Positions 22,701 through 34,639 of a stretch of 64,000 nucleotides of DNA are shown in pieces. Location of the stretch: positions 1,147,103,007 through 1,147,167,006 of the forward strand of contig CM062807.1 of NCBI GenBank assembly GCA_031772625.1. Reading direction: 5' to 3'. Position 1 is the first letter of the stretch, and each line of letters begins with the position of its first letter. The notes below the pieces were generated by a model, which was given only the letters and a program-made list of their open reading frames with translations, was not told the DNA's origin and ran no database searches. The translations under genes and the position numbers were made by a program. Source of the stretch: Pinus tabuliformis (taxonomy: Eukaryota > Streptophyta > Pinopsida > Pinales > Pinaceae).

Positions 22701-23661
22701 TCGACATGAAAGATCTTCGTGAACAAACTATATTTTGGGCATGGAAATTAAAAGAGATCGGGAAAAGAGAAAGCTCTGGTTAAACCAGAGGAAGTATGTT
22801 GAGACAATACTACAGAGGTTTAATATGCAAGATAGTAAATCGATGAAGGTTCCTATTCCTATAGGTGTAAAGTTATCTGTTGAACAGTGTCCCAAGACAC
22901 AAGAAGAGGAAGAGCACATGTCCCATGTTCCATATGTAAGTGCAGTCGATAGCCTGATGTATGCAATGGTCTATACTAGACCAGACATTGCACATGCAGT
23001 AGGAGTATTGAGCAGGTTTATGTCAAAACCAGAGAAGGAGCACTGGATAGCAGTGAAGCGGGTTTTCAGGTATTTGCGTGGCACTAGTGATTATGGTTTG
23101 TGCTACCAAGGAAGACCGGGATTGGATAGAGTGTTGGATATCCATGGCTTTGTTGATGCAGACTGGGCTGGAGATCTGGATCAGAGAAGATCTACAACTG
23201 GGTATGTGTTTAACCTATTTGGAAGTGCAGTCAGTTAGATGAGTAAGAAATAATCTACAGTGGCACTATCAACTACAGAGGCAGAATACATTGCAGCCAC
23301 TCATGCAAGCAAGGAAGCAGTTTGGTTGCAGAGATTGTGTTCAAGTATGGGGTTAATACAAGAAGCTATAAGGATAGACTGTGATAGCCAAAGTGCAATT
23401 TTCTTGGCAAAGAACCCTGCATATCATTCAAAGACAAAGCACATCGATGTTCAGTATCACTTTGTGAGGGATATGATAGAAGACAAAAAGGTGTTGCTGG
23501 TAAAGGTGGACACTTTGAAGAATACTGCAGATGCGTTGACAAAATCTGTGAGCTCTGAGAAGTTCTCTTGGTGTAGAGAAACAACAGGCATTGCAGGGTT
23601 GGATAAATGACTAAGCTCTCTTGTGGCCCCCTGTGGAAAGAAAACAACAAGTGGGAGAATA

Positions 23662-24166
23662 TTGGGTTGTGTTATATTCTTTCCATGACTAGCCCACATA
23701 GTTAACTGGGGGGTTAGAGGGGGGCGGAGCCCCCCTTTTGTTCCACCGATTGTGTAGAGGGGAGGGGGGCGGTCACAGGGGGTTTGAGGCATACCCGTAA
23801 CCCCACTTTATGGGGTCCGGGGTAGTTCCCTGGAAAATTTTGGTTTTGGACCCTATGTTAGGTTGGGCGGACCCACCTATGGTTTTGTGCATGATTTTCG
23901 CACATATTTTTTAGACGCGATGGTTTTCGGTGCATGGTTTTGGACGTGATGGTTTTCGGTCCATGGTATTGGATGCTTCGACATGTATAAATATGTATTG
24001 TAACATTGAAAGGAACATAATAAAAAATCAAGCTGGTAGACCCAATTTTGGGATCCAAGGGAAATCTCTGTGTATATCTGTTTTATGTGTTATGCTCTCG
24101 CATTGTTTATTTTCTGCGTTTTAGAATTCGTATGCAGGTAATTTCTGTACGGGGTTAAAACCTACA
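23662..24166 (+). repeat. Copia 3' LTR
   Basis: 505 bp, with TATAAATA at 23986-23993, followed by GTACT at 24167-24171. It differs from the 5' LTR by scattered substitutions and an 18 bp insertion-type difference. Confidence 0.93.
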
Positions 24167-25599
24167 GTACTTCCACTTCCAACCTACTCCTGCCACGTGA
24201 TACATCCCTTACACCTATCATTCAACCGCTAACTATCTGTTCAAGATATAATCTCGGCCTGAGTAATGAACCCGTTTGTTTACGGACAATTTCCAACGGT
24301 ACAATGATCTGGCATATAAATGAACCAGAACCCCATTTAGTATGCCTTTCTTCTGCGATCCCATTACATTGAACAACTGAATCAACCAACCTACTACTGC
24401 TACTGCAACTCTTCAACAAGTCGACCTGTCACCGCTACCAGTCATCGAGCCACCAATATTCATCCAACCAATTCCCAGGTAATTTCAGTATTCCAGTTAT
24501 TTTCTTTCCAGCATGGATTCTAAGGGTAAATCCAAATCCATAGTCAAAAACCCCCTTCTGCCCCCTGTAATTGACTTAGACCACCAGCCCCTGGTAGATC
24601 AAGAATACAAAATCATTGAAACCAGTTGTGAGTTCGATCTCTATGAACTCCACAACTGGTTAAAACAAAAATTCATTGATCTTAGTGACAAATTGGGTTT
24701 GTGGGACTCCTTCCTACTCCAATTTTTCTTTCCTCAGACGCATCATTTTCCTGAATTTATTTCATGGTGCCACTTCCGGTACATTCCCAGTCAAAGGGAA
24801 ATTGTAGCCTAGAACAATGATGTTCTTTTCACAATTACCCTTGATTCCATAAGCCAAATGCTTCAGATTCATAATTTTGCCTCTCTGAAACCCTTTTTAG
24901 TAGATTCTCTCATGGAACTATACCAAAACCTCACTTTCCCTCACAGAGCCAAAATATTTGAGACATTATATTTGAGGATATCCAATTATCTCAGAAAAAT
25001 CCTCCTTATCCATCCTCCATGTTCCCTGAAATGACAAAGAAAATTATCTCAATAGTTTCTTGTTTATTGGGCTATCAATCCAATTAGTGGGTTGATGAAG
25101 CCATCATAGGGTTTTTATCAGTTTTCTCAACAGGTGAAAATCCCTTAGTCATCTTCAATTACAGTGAATTCCTAGCAGATGCCATCCATGAACAATTCCT
25201 AAAGTTTTCTATAGAAGGGGTTTTTAAGTATTCTTCAATTTTAGTGTATTTGTTTTTATTCCATTAGGCAGACATGTTTCAATTTCCATTCCAAAACTAG
25301 ATGAACAAGGGAATGCCCAGTCTGTGATTCATTGGACTTCCTTGGTAAGGAAGCATACTAATGAATTCACCTTTAGTGATTACGTATACCAGTTCTTGTA
25401 TATCGTTGCTTGCATATTGAATAGTAATGTTGAACCAAGGGTAGAACCTAAGATAAAAATATTTCTACACCTCAGTGAGCAAACCAAGACAGGTGACTGG
25501 TACCTGTACCAAAATTACACTGAGATCAGAGTGTATGGGTGCAAATTGCCTCCATACAGGTTGCCCAAATTTGTTCCTATGAGAATTTTTTCACTAGAA

Positions 25600-27419
25600 T
25601 ATATTAGACAAATGATTAATATGGATGAGCTGCACTTTGTGGTAGCCAAGAAGAAATCTCAATTCAAGATCAAAACACAGGTTGGGCCTTTTATTTGCAA
25701 TACCAGGACAACAACCAAAGAAGCAGATCTTCTCCTCAAGTAGATGAATTTTAAACTCAGCTTCACCTAGTCATATGACCCTTTGGGAATAATTTCAAAA
25801 CTAAGAGTAGAGAAGAATACTACTCCCTACATTCATACTCCCACGCAAAAATAGAAAAATATATATGAATCACGATCAATGGCAGGAGAATACTTTGCAG
25901 AAAGCAGAAGAATAGGTACTCTCTACAACGACATCACAGACTCCAACACCACAGGAGAAGCATGAAAAAAGACCAAGGGAGGATGTTTCCCCTTCAGTCA
26001 CAGAAATTCAGGGGAAAGAGTTTCAGATTTACAAGAAGAGACAAAAGACCAATCCAGCAGAAGAATCCTTTGAAGAAGAAAATGTACAATCCACCATTAT
26101 TTTGACAGGCCCTTATACTTCTACTAGGAATGAATACATTTTCATAGGATCTCCATCATCTTCGACCTCCCAAGAGCCACTGGACACATCTCAGTCAAGA
26201 GAATTGGTTCATGACGAAGCTGAACCAATTATATTTGCTAGGTATAAGGAGATAAAGAAGAAAATTGAACTCCTAAAAGCTACCGCCTATTCTCAATTTT
26301 GGAAATAAATAGCCTCTTCACAACATAGACTACTCTCTACCTTTGATACAGAGAAAGGAAAGATGCAGATGGCCTTCCTCCAGGTTGAGGTTCCTTTCCC
26401 TAAGACTCTAGAATACCACAACAAGTCCATATTTTCCTTCAATATTGATCAAATCCATCCCATTGATCAGATGGACTTACACAAAAAAATAGATGAGATG
26501 ATATATTCGACCTTGACAAACTCAACAATGGGAGCTTCCAGGCTACAGGCTTCGATCAACAACATTCAATCCCAACTAAAACTAGAAAATGTATCTTCAT
26601 TAGCTAAAGACACTAAGATTAAGTCTTTAAAGGATCTAGTAATCAAACTTGGATATGATCCCAATAATGTGAAAGCTGCAGAGGAAATTATTAGAAGAAA
26701 GAATGTTGACATTGCAGCTCTAAAGAAGCAACTCAAGCTTCCATCCATTGAAGATCCACAGACCAAGGAAGTTGGACAACTAGAGAAAGAGAAAGAAGAC
26801 ATGTTCAAGATTATCGCTGAATAGAATGGGTAAATTAAAGAGATGGAGACTGAAACGGAAAAACTGCTAAAGGAGAAAGAACAATCTACACAATTAGCAG
26901 TCATTCCACTCACAATAGTCCTGATTATAGGCACATCGATAGCAGGAGCTTCCACTTCAGCAACCATCACAGTAGAGGGATAGTCTATAGACTCATTAGT
27001 AGAACTACTCAAAACTATGGAGGACCTGTCTATTAGAGGGTAGGAGATTGAAAAGTTGAAAGCTCAGGTAAACAATCTCCAAGAACATAAATTAAAGATT
27101 GATAATGCACATATAGAGGAGCTTCAAAAGACTCATAGGTTAACCCAAGAATTGAACAGTTATAAAATGAATCTGCCATGGTCTAGACAATTTAGCAAGC
27201 AAAGGAGAACGTTTGGGTGGAAATCAATGAAGCTATGACTGAAATTTGGCCTTCCATTGAAATAATTTTCATGCATGAGGAATTAGTGCAGATATCAAAA
27301 GAAGCTATTGAAGAAACAAAAGAAAGTTTGGGACAGAAACCAGGTGAAGCCACTTCCCTAATATGGAATCTAAATTCAAAGATAAAGGAGGAACTAGAGG
27401 AATTTGAGATTGCAGATAG
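25600..27419 (+). repeat. Internal duplication, copy A
   Basis: Starts 'atattagacaaatgattaat' and ends 'gaatttgagattgcagatag'. Copy B is offset by 2,223-2,224 bp and is very similar. The copies share stop codons (25768, 26306, 26822, 27041 in A; 27991, 28530, 29046, 29265 in B). Copy A also has a private stop at 25741. Confidence 0.92.
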
Positions 27420-27820
27420 AAGTCACTTTGTCACATCCTATGACAAAGTGGAGTCATGCATGGAAAAAACCAAGACATGGTCGGGTAGGGCACATGAGAT
27501 GGGAAATGTGTGACGGTTAAGACGAGCGAGGGCATGTGAGACAAGAAACTGGGTGAGGGAATGTGAGACAGACACACGAACGAAATGAGTCAATTATGGT
27601 TCACGAGTGGAATGGTTGGGCTGGGCATATGGTGGAATGATTTGACCCAAACGAGATGAAGTGGAACGGTTGGTGAACCAGGTTTATGAGAGGTCGACCC
27701 AATTAATCTAACACATCGATTAGACCGATGTATCCCTCCTCTTGACCGCATGATGATATAAGTCAACAAAAATGTTGAACGCTGGAAAAATCAATGAACC
27801 CAATAAAACATGGGCAACCG
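27420..27820 (+). mobile_element. Gypsy-type LTR fragment between the two copies
   Basis: Matches the middle of the downstream LTR (31366-31763) closely, from 'ctttgtcacatcct' to 'acatgggcaaccga'. Both ends are abrupt, with at most two to four bases shared at the joins. It is much closer to the LTR at 31247 than to that at 13978. Confidence 0.9.
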
Positions 27821-29640
27821 AATATATTAGACAAATGATTAATATGGATGAGCTGCACTTTTTGGTAGCCAAGAAGAAATCTCAATTCAAGATCAAAACA
27901 CAGGTTGGGCATTTTATTTGCAATAACAGGACAACAACCAAAGAAGAAAATCTTCTCCTCAAGCAGATGAATTTTAAACTCAGGTTCACCTAGTCATATG
28001 ACCCTTTGGGAATAATTTCAAAACTAAGAGTAAAGAAGAATACTACTCCCTACATTCATACTCCCATGTAAAAAATAGAAAAATATATATGAATCAGGAT
28101 CAATGGCAGGAGAATACTTTGTAGGAAGCAGAAGAATAAGTACTCTCTACAATGACATCACAGACTCCAACATCACAGGCGAAGCATGAAAAAAGGCCAA
28201 GGGAGTATGTTTCCCCTTCAGTCATAGAAATTCAGGGGAAAGAGTTTCAGATTTACAAGAAGAGACAAAAGACCAATCCAGCGGAAGAATCCTTTCAAGA
28301 AGAAAATGTACAATCCACCATTATTTTGATAGGCCCTTATAATTCTACTAGGAATGAATACATTTTCATAGGATTTTCACTATCTTCGACCTCCCAAGAG
28401 CCACTGGACACATCTCAGTCAAGAGAATTGGTTCATGATGAAGTTGAACCAATTATATTTGCTAGGTATAAGGAGATAAAGAAGAAAATTGAACTCCTAA
28501 AAGCTACCGCCTATTCTCAATTTTGGAAGTAAATAGCCTCTTCACATCATAGACTACTCTCTACCTTTGATACAGAGAAAGGAAAGATGCAGATAGCATT
28601 CCTCTAGGCTGAGGTTCCTTTCCCTAAGACTCCAAAAGACTACAACAAGTCCATCTTTTCCTTCAATATTGATCAAATCCATCCCATTGATCAGATGGAC
28701 TTACACAAACAAATAGGCGAGATGATATATTTGACTTTGACAAACTCAACAATGGGAGCTTCTAGGCTACAAGCTTCAGTCAACAACATTCAGTCCCAAC
28801 TCAAACTAGAAAATATATCTTCTTTAGCTAAAGACACTAAGATTAAGTCTTTAGAGGATCTAGTAATCAAACTGGGATATGATCCCAGTAATGTGAAAGT
28901 TGCAGAGGAAATTATTAGAAGAAAGAATGTTGACATTGCAGCTCTAAAGAAGCAACTCAAGCTTCCATCCACTGAAGATCCATAGACCAAGGAAGTTGGA
29001 CAACTAGAGAAAGAGAAAGAAGACATGTTCAAGATTATCGTTGAATAGAATGGGAAAATTAAAGAGATGGAGACTGAAATGGAAAAACTGCTAAAGGAGA
29101 AAGAACAATCAACACAATTAGCAGTCATTCCACTCACAATAGTTCCAATTGCAGGTACATCGATAGCAGGAGCTTCCACTTCAACAACCATCACAGTAGA
29201 GGGACAGTCTACAGACTCATCAAGAGAACTAGTCAAAGCTATGGAGGACCTGTCTATTAGAGGGTAGGAGATTGAAAAGTTGAAAGCTCAAATAAACAAT
29301 CTCCAAGAACATAAATTAAAGATTGATAATGCACATATAGAAGAGCTTCAAAAGACTCATAGGTTAACCTTAGAATTGAACAGTTAGAAAATGAATCTGC
29401 CATGGTCTAGAAAATTCAGCAGGCAAAGGAAAACATTTGGGTGGAAATCAATGAAGCTATGACTGAAATTTGGCCTTCCATTGAAATAATTTTCATGCAT
29501 GAGGAATTAATGCAGAGATCAAAAGAAGGTATTGAAGAAACAAAAAAAGTTTGGGATAGAAACCAGGTGAAGCCACTTCCTTATATGGAATCTAAATTCA
29601 AAGACAAAGGAGGAACTAGAGGAATTTGAGATTGCAGATA
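27821..29640 (+). repeat. Internal duplication, copy B
   Basis: Second copy of 25600-27419. Unlike copy A it continues into unique internal sequence ('gacataaacaatcc') at 29641. It has a private stop at 28983 where copy A keeps CAG. Confidence 0.92.
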
Positions 29641-30060
29641 GGACATAAACAATCCTTAAGGCGAGAAGAGTCCTTACAAAAAGGAACTTGATGCTATAGT
29701 TAGAAAACAAGTGCCATAACTTGGAGGCCCACATTTAGAAGTTCCACAAAAAATTCAACGCACTGAATCAAAAGGGGTTGTCAGGTTTGAAATGAATTGG
29801 AGATAAATTTGGTTATGTTAGATGATTATCAATAGAATTATACTCCATAGCCAGAGATAAGTCAAAGTTTTCTACCATCAAGGGAACCATCACAGGAAAA
29901 GCTTTCATGGAGGGTTTGAAATTCGATTTACTTATCAAACATGAGATAAAACATTTGTTTGTAATTAAGCCCACCTTCCAGAAATATACCGAGGTGGATG
30001 AAACCTATAGAAAGTTAATCAAATTCTCCACCCGAGATGAAGACAGATGGGATCAACTAT

Positions 30061-31246
30061 GCCAACTACTTGAGTAAAACAAGTGTTCATCTTCAACAAC
30101 AAAGCAACAATTTTTTAGGCCAAGTCAACACCAGAATCCTCGAAGATAGTGCCAGAGAGCTACAACAGTTTTATTTGCCTATATTTTTGTACTATTTTTG
30201 TAAACAATTTTTTAGATATTTTGTAAGGAAAATCTTGATATTTTAAATCAAGATATTTTGATGAATTTGTATAAATAGTTCATAATTCAAAGTACAAAGG
30301 GTTGGAACTCATGTGAAGAAAGTAGATCTTTGATGTAAAGTTGTACATGTAATGAAGTGATCATTTCCATTAATACATAAAGTTTGTTCCAGGATTCCTG
30401 TGTCAGACAATTGGTGAAGTTTCCTCTCTTGTAAAATTGTTATTTTTCTATTTTTCAATATGTTCTTTTTGTCTCTATTATTTAAAGAATATTAAGGTTA
30501 AATTTGTTTTAAATACACTCTGGTCTGGCTTATAAACAATATTTATGTTTTCACTCTGAGATTAAATATAGAATTCATCCTAGTATGCTCTATGTTTAAT
30601 TGAATCTAAGTATCTTCATCCCATTCATTCCATAAATGCTCTAAAGATCCAAAAGCCTGCCTACCTTGCCCTATTACATTTGCTCTACAATTCTTGTATT
30701 TGATCAACAAGGACTCATTGACTCCATACCCAATGGACTATCCTTGCAGTTTCAACCAAACCTTTGAAAAAACCAAACTCAGAACTCATAACTAGCGTAA
30801 TATCTTAAATCAACGAATCTAAATCATATAGGGAGATCCCTCTCTGAAGCTGGAAGGGATAAATTCCAGCTCCCAATGTGGTTTCGTGGTTACCTCTGTG
30901 CATCTCTCACAACCTTGGGAAATTATAGAGTGATAACAGATATGATGGTGAGTGTACATGTTCGAGTGCATGAGTTCCTATGGAGTTGGTGCTATGATTG
31001 GATTAGTTACTTAATTAGTCAATGATGTGAGGGGATCCAACATATGAAATTATTACATGGGTATTCATGGAGTCACATGGGATGTATGTCAGTAGATGAG
31101 ATTGTTCCTTGTTATTGTTTCTAATGAGACAATGTGATGAGGACGTTGTTCAAGATGTAAAGGACAATCTTCTTGCAAACTTTGGTTATGGATGTATTGC
31201 AGTAGAGGTTCATTGTCAATGATGACATCTTTAGAGTGGGGGAGGA
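30061..31246 (+). other. 3' non-coding part of the LTR element, ending in a polypurine tract
   Basis: 30180-30420 is AT-rich with 'gtataaatagttc' (about 30270) and reads like an untranslated region. 30640-31230 shows no coding signal. GAGTGGGGGAGGA at 31234-31246 abuts the LTR and is a typical plus-strand primer tract. Confidence 0.6.
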
Positions 31247-32514
31247 TGTAAGACCCTCAAGGATGTGTGCCGAGGTCATCTAGGACAAGGAAAACTGAGT
31301 TGTGGAGGTGGAATGACATCATGAAATTTGTTACTTTGGAAGCAATGTTTTTGGATTTCACCAACACTTTGTCACATCCTACGACAAAGTGGAGTCATGC
31401 ACGAAAAAAACCAAGACATGGTTGGGTAGGGCACATGAGATGGGAAATGCGTGACGGCTAAGACGAGTGAGGGCATGTGAGACAAGAAACTGGGTGAGGG
31501 CATGTGAGATAGATACACGAATGAAATGAGTCGGTTATGGTGCATGAGTGGAATGGTTGGGCTGGGCTTATGGTGGAATGATTCGGCCCAAACGAGATGA
31601 AGTGGAACGGTTGGTGAACCAGGTTTATGAGAGGTCGACCCAATTAATCTAACACATTGATTAGATCGATGTATCCCTCCTCTTGACCGCATGATGATAT
31701 AAATGAACAAAAATGTTGAACGCTGGAAAAATCAATGAACCAAATAAAACATGGGCAACCGAGACCGATTCAAGACAAAGGAGTGGAACTGATTAGCTCA
31801 CCTGATCATGCTAGCTAACTGTTGGAATGAGTTTAGGTGAGGGTGTTATGGGAACATTAGGTTTTGTATGAATCATGTAGAGTGGAATGGTCAAGCGTGT
31901 AGGGAAAGGTCATGGCACGACCATGCCTTAAGGCGCATGAAGGTGCAATTCGGTTGGACCATACGAGTTGGTCGAGATAGTTATCACATGATTGTGAGTT
32001 CCACATTTGGAAGGTTTTGGACTATGTAAACTATGAATGTAAGCCAAGAGGGTTGTGGCACAAGTTGGGGTCTATTGTACATGAAAGTAAGCAGAGGCTA
32101 AAATCGGTCAATGTTGTAACATCATAAAACTATTGAAGTTTATAATGTGAAGCTGGGAACTAATGAGGTTTCCCTTATACTTGTATAATCTCTTACAGAT
32201 TGAACATTGATGTTTATGTAGATTTGTGACATTATACTAGGACATTATATTATGACATATATTTACATGTGAATGTTTAAGACATTGTGAAGTAGAAGTG
32301 AAGCGAAGTAATCAGGCATTGTACTTGGGTTAATATTGCATGTTAATTCCGCAAACACAATATATCTAACTCACACATATGTGCATGTGTTATAGGTGTA
32401 GTACAAGCGTAAGTAGTTATAAGTTGTTCAAACCATTACGATGAACCATGTTGGTGTCACATGTCCATAGACCTCGACATGCCTTAACTCGAGGGACACT
32501 CTAGGGGTGTGACA
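31247..32514 (+). mobile_element. Gypsy-type LTR, downstream copy (1,268 bp)
   Basis: Begins TGTAAGACCC and ends GGGTGTGACA, with a polypurine tract directly before it, so it sits in 3' LTR position. Relation to the other copies is described under 13978-15259 and 27420-27820. GGAAT follows it. Confidence 0.85.
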
Positions 32515-34475
32515 GGAATAGAAACACAAATCACAAGAATTATGGCAAGGTATAAATGTCTAATATTATGAAGGAAGGTCTTTATGTTCTCCTCTTCAAC
32601 CATGCTCTCTAAGATAACAATAAAAAATAGTTCTTGGCCTCCATAAGGAGCCTTGAATTCTACAAATTAGATTGGTAAGGGTTGAGAGCTCAAGCTGACT
32701 CATAGTTCAAGTTCTAAAGGATCATATGTTTAGTAGTGATTTTTATAATATCACTTTCAGATGTTCTGTCTAGACTAGGAATTATTTAGTCTACGTATAA
32801 ATTTTAAGATTCATTCATGGGATTGTCAATAGGACTAGTGAGTGGGAAATCTTGCATGAGGCCCCTGTCTATGCCCATCATTGAAAAGTTGGTCAAGTTG
32901 TTTTCACCAACCTACATTCTTGCTAGTCCAGAGACTCATATGCCTAGGTTCAAGTACACAACCAAACATCTACTAAGGCTCTTCCATATAAGATGTCATC
33001 ATGGGATAGGAAATTAATTTTCTATTGACATCATAAATATTATTTACCATTCATCATCCATAAAATTTATAATAAGAAAACATCAACATTCAACCTACAA
33101 ACATCAAACAATTAACAATTGTTGAACACCAAAATGCAAGTGAGTAAATTGATCTAAACAATTAAATTTATGCTATTAATGAAGGGTGATCTCTTTACCA
33201 CCAAACTGTAGGTTCAACTATGTTTGTATCTTCCGACAACTGGAAATCCCCTAGCTAGACCGTGATACCACCAAGGGAATTCTACTTCACTCGAGAAAAG
33301 GATGATAGTGAAGGTCACTCTCTTTCAGAATAAATTACAATAGAAGTCCCTCTTTCCCACTAAGTTCAAGGCTCCCACAAACTCCTATATGCCTCTCTAT
33401 TTGGCAGGAAATAGCACTAGGAAGCCCCTTCATTGCCTAGGTAGTCCCTCAACATTCTCCCTTCTCAATGTCATTCCAATCACCAAACTTGCATCAATTT
33501 GTAGCCTCTTCCCAAAGCTCAAATTCAATATTCTTCTACAAAAAATTAACATGTAGAAAATGGGTCTTTACAAGCATAGAACACACCAACACACTTCTAA
33601 CACACAAACGACACTTTTTTGTCTGAATTTACATAACCAAATTGAGCTCTAGTTGCCTAGAATGTCATAGCAACCATTCCACTAGATAACGCAAACTCTC
33701 AACTTACAAGTTTTACTTCTCTAGGCACATGTGTGTTCTCTTGCTCTCCATGGGTATTTGAATTCACAATTGGATGGTTGTTTCCCTAATATTTTTCCAA
33801 TTCCCCCACACCACTTATGGGTCTAACTCTCGAAATTCGAGATGGGTACTTGCCCATACTTCTTATCAAAATTTGAAAGAACTATTCAACCGCCACCCAA
33901 CTTCCATAATTGTGGTAGGTGGGTGCTTCGGCTACCAAATTCCTCATTCAATGAATTTTGGGATAGAGGGAAAAGATATGGCAACATTTCAATTTTTTTT
34001 TTTGGTACAAATCTTTGATAGTGTTCTTTAGGACTATATGCAAAGTTAATTCTCACAATCCTCTCACATGTTCTCACTCATGGTATCATGGTCAATATAG
34101 ATGCTCCACTCTTTAGTCAGGTGTAAAAAATTTTCATTAATACAAAAAATACATTTACATAGTTCATAATTTTTTTTCTTCAACTTAAAATTAGATAATG
34201 TGTCCATGCCACAACTCAAAGAAACTCTTAGACATAATACATTTACATACTAGGGAAAACTTCTCGAGTACTTATAATTTCAAGAATAATATCCAAGGTA
34301 AACCCTAGATTGTTTAAAGCACAAAGACAAGCCAACAACTGATAAATAAGTCATATATAACTCATCAATAATTGACTCAATAAAATTAAATATGTCATAA
34401 AGTGGGATTTCATTCTGAGTAGGAAAGGTAACAACTTTTCATCACAACCACTTTAAGTACACCCAGCTGTCACAT
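32515..34475. other. Intergenic, no recognised gene
   Basis: No domain or RNA gene is visible. 33130-33760 is less AT-rich and may be an old element, but nothing identifies it. Confidence 0.4.
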
Positions 34476-34493
34476 CACACACACACACACACA
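34476..34493. repeat. (CA)9 microsatellite
   Basis: A CA dinucleotide run followed by a short 'tatata'. Confidence 0.9.
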
Positions 34494-34639
34494 TATATAG
34501 AATGAAAATTTGTGAGAGAATTTCTCAATAAATTCAATTATTCAACTCTAAACACATGGAACCTAACTATTTTATAAGCCAATCCTAAAAATAGTTGCAC
34601 TAAAGTATTTGGTTAATGATTTTTAAAAGATATCATTAT

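Larger units (their letters stand above)
19034..23610 (+). pseudogene. Copia gag-pol polyprotein, interrupted
   Basis: The frame starts 'MASSGKIEIEKFNGQSFELW' at 19034, breaks at the TRIM after '...LLVDK' and resumes at 19771 with 'DQWIAVDPGTKPTGL'. Gag runs to about 20280. A zinc knuckle at 20376 ([14 protein letters not shown]) has Tyr for its last Cys. Protease at about 20540 has 'IDLGAS', with Leu where Ser/Thr is expected. Integrase spans 20960-21790: '[10 protein letters not shown]', 'CENC', 'HSDVF', 'RTDNGGEF' and 'YTPQQNGVAERMN', which carries the catalytic Glu. Reverse transcriptase spans 22090-23000, with 'GIKWVFEKK', 'KARLVVKGYSQ' and 'LYVDDMLLVG'. RNase H spans 23050-23610, with 'GFVDADWAGDLDQRRSTTGY' and 'LSTTEAEYIAA'. 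It contains at least ten stops and one frameshift near 22725. Most stops replace expected Gln, Trp or Arg codons. Confidence 0.92.
18425..24166 (+). mobile_element. Copia LTR retrotransposon, complete but decayed
   Basis: A full Copia element with 5' LTR 18425-18911, tRNA-Met primer site TGGTATCAGAGC just after it, gag-pol 19034-23610, a polypurine tract near 23649-23660 (GTGGGAGAA) and 3' LTR 23662-24166. Identical 5 bp target duplications (GTACT) bound it. A TRIM (19128-19765) sits in gag. The pol order protease, integrase, reverse transcriptase, RNase H defines Copia. The LTRs are close; the 18 bp length difference comes from an indel at 23900-23920, and the 3' copy begins TA instead of TG. 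At least ten stop codons disable it. It interrupts the leader of the element continuing at 24172. Confidence 0.93.
24172..30060 (+). pseudogene. Long decayed coiled-coil reading frame of unknown function, partly duplicated
   Basis: I do not recognise this protein. The frame begins at ATG 24513 ('MDSKGKSKSIVKNPLLPPVI'), after a leader with a possible small intron. It can be followed through many stops and frameshifts: 'LHNWLKQKFIDLSDKLGLWD' (24650), 'CLLGYQSNQWVDEAIIGFLS' (frame-shifted, about 25060), an intact piece 25324-25743, then a Lys/Glu-rich part with a long coiled coil at 26363-27240. It probably ends near 30060 ('RWDQLCQLLE'). The segment 25600-27419 recurs at 27821-29640. It lies upstream of a purine tract and LTR (31247) of the Gypsy-type family, so it is probably internal DNA of a non-autonomous LTR element. 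I saw no reverse transcriptase, integrase or zinc knuckle. Confidence 0.5.

Noticed and set aside
26566-27012. Minus-strand Ser-rich frame of 148 codons, repeated at 28790-29236
   Set aside because: Mirror of the plus-strand coiled-coil codons; its presence in both copies follows from the duplication.
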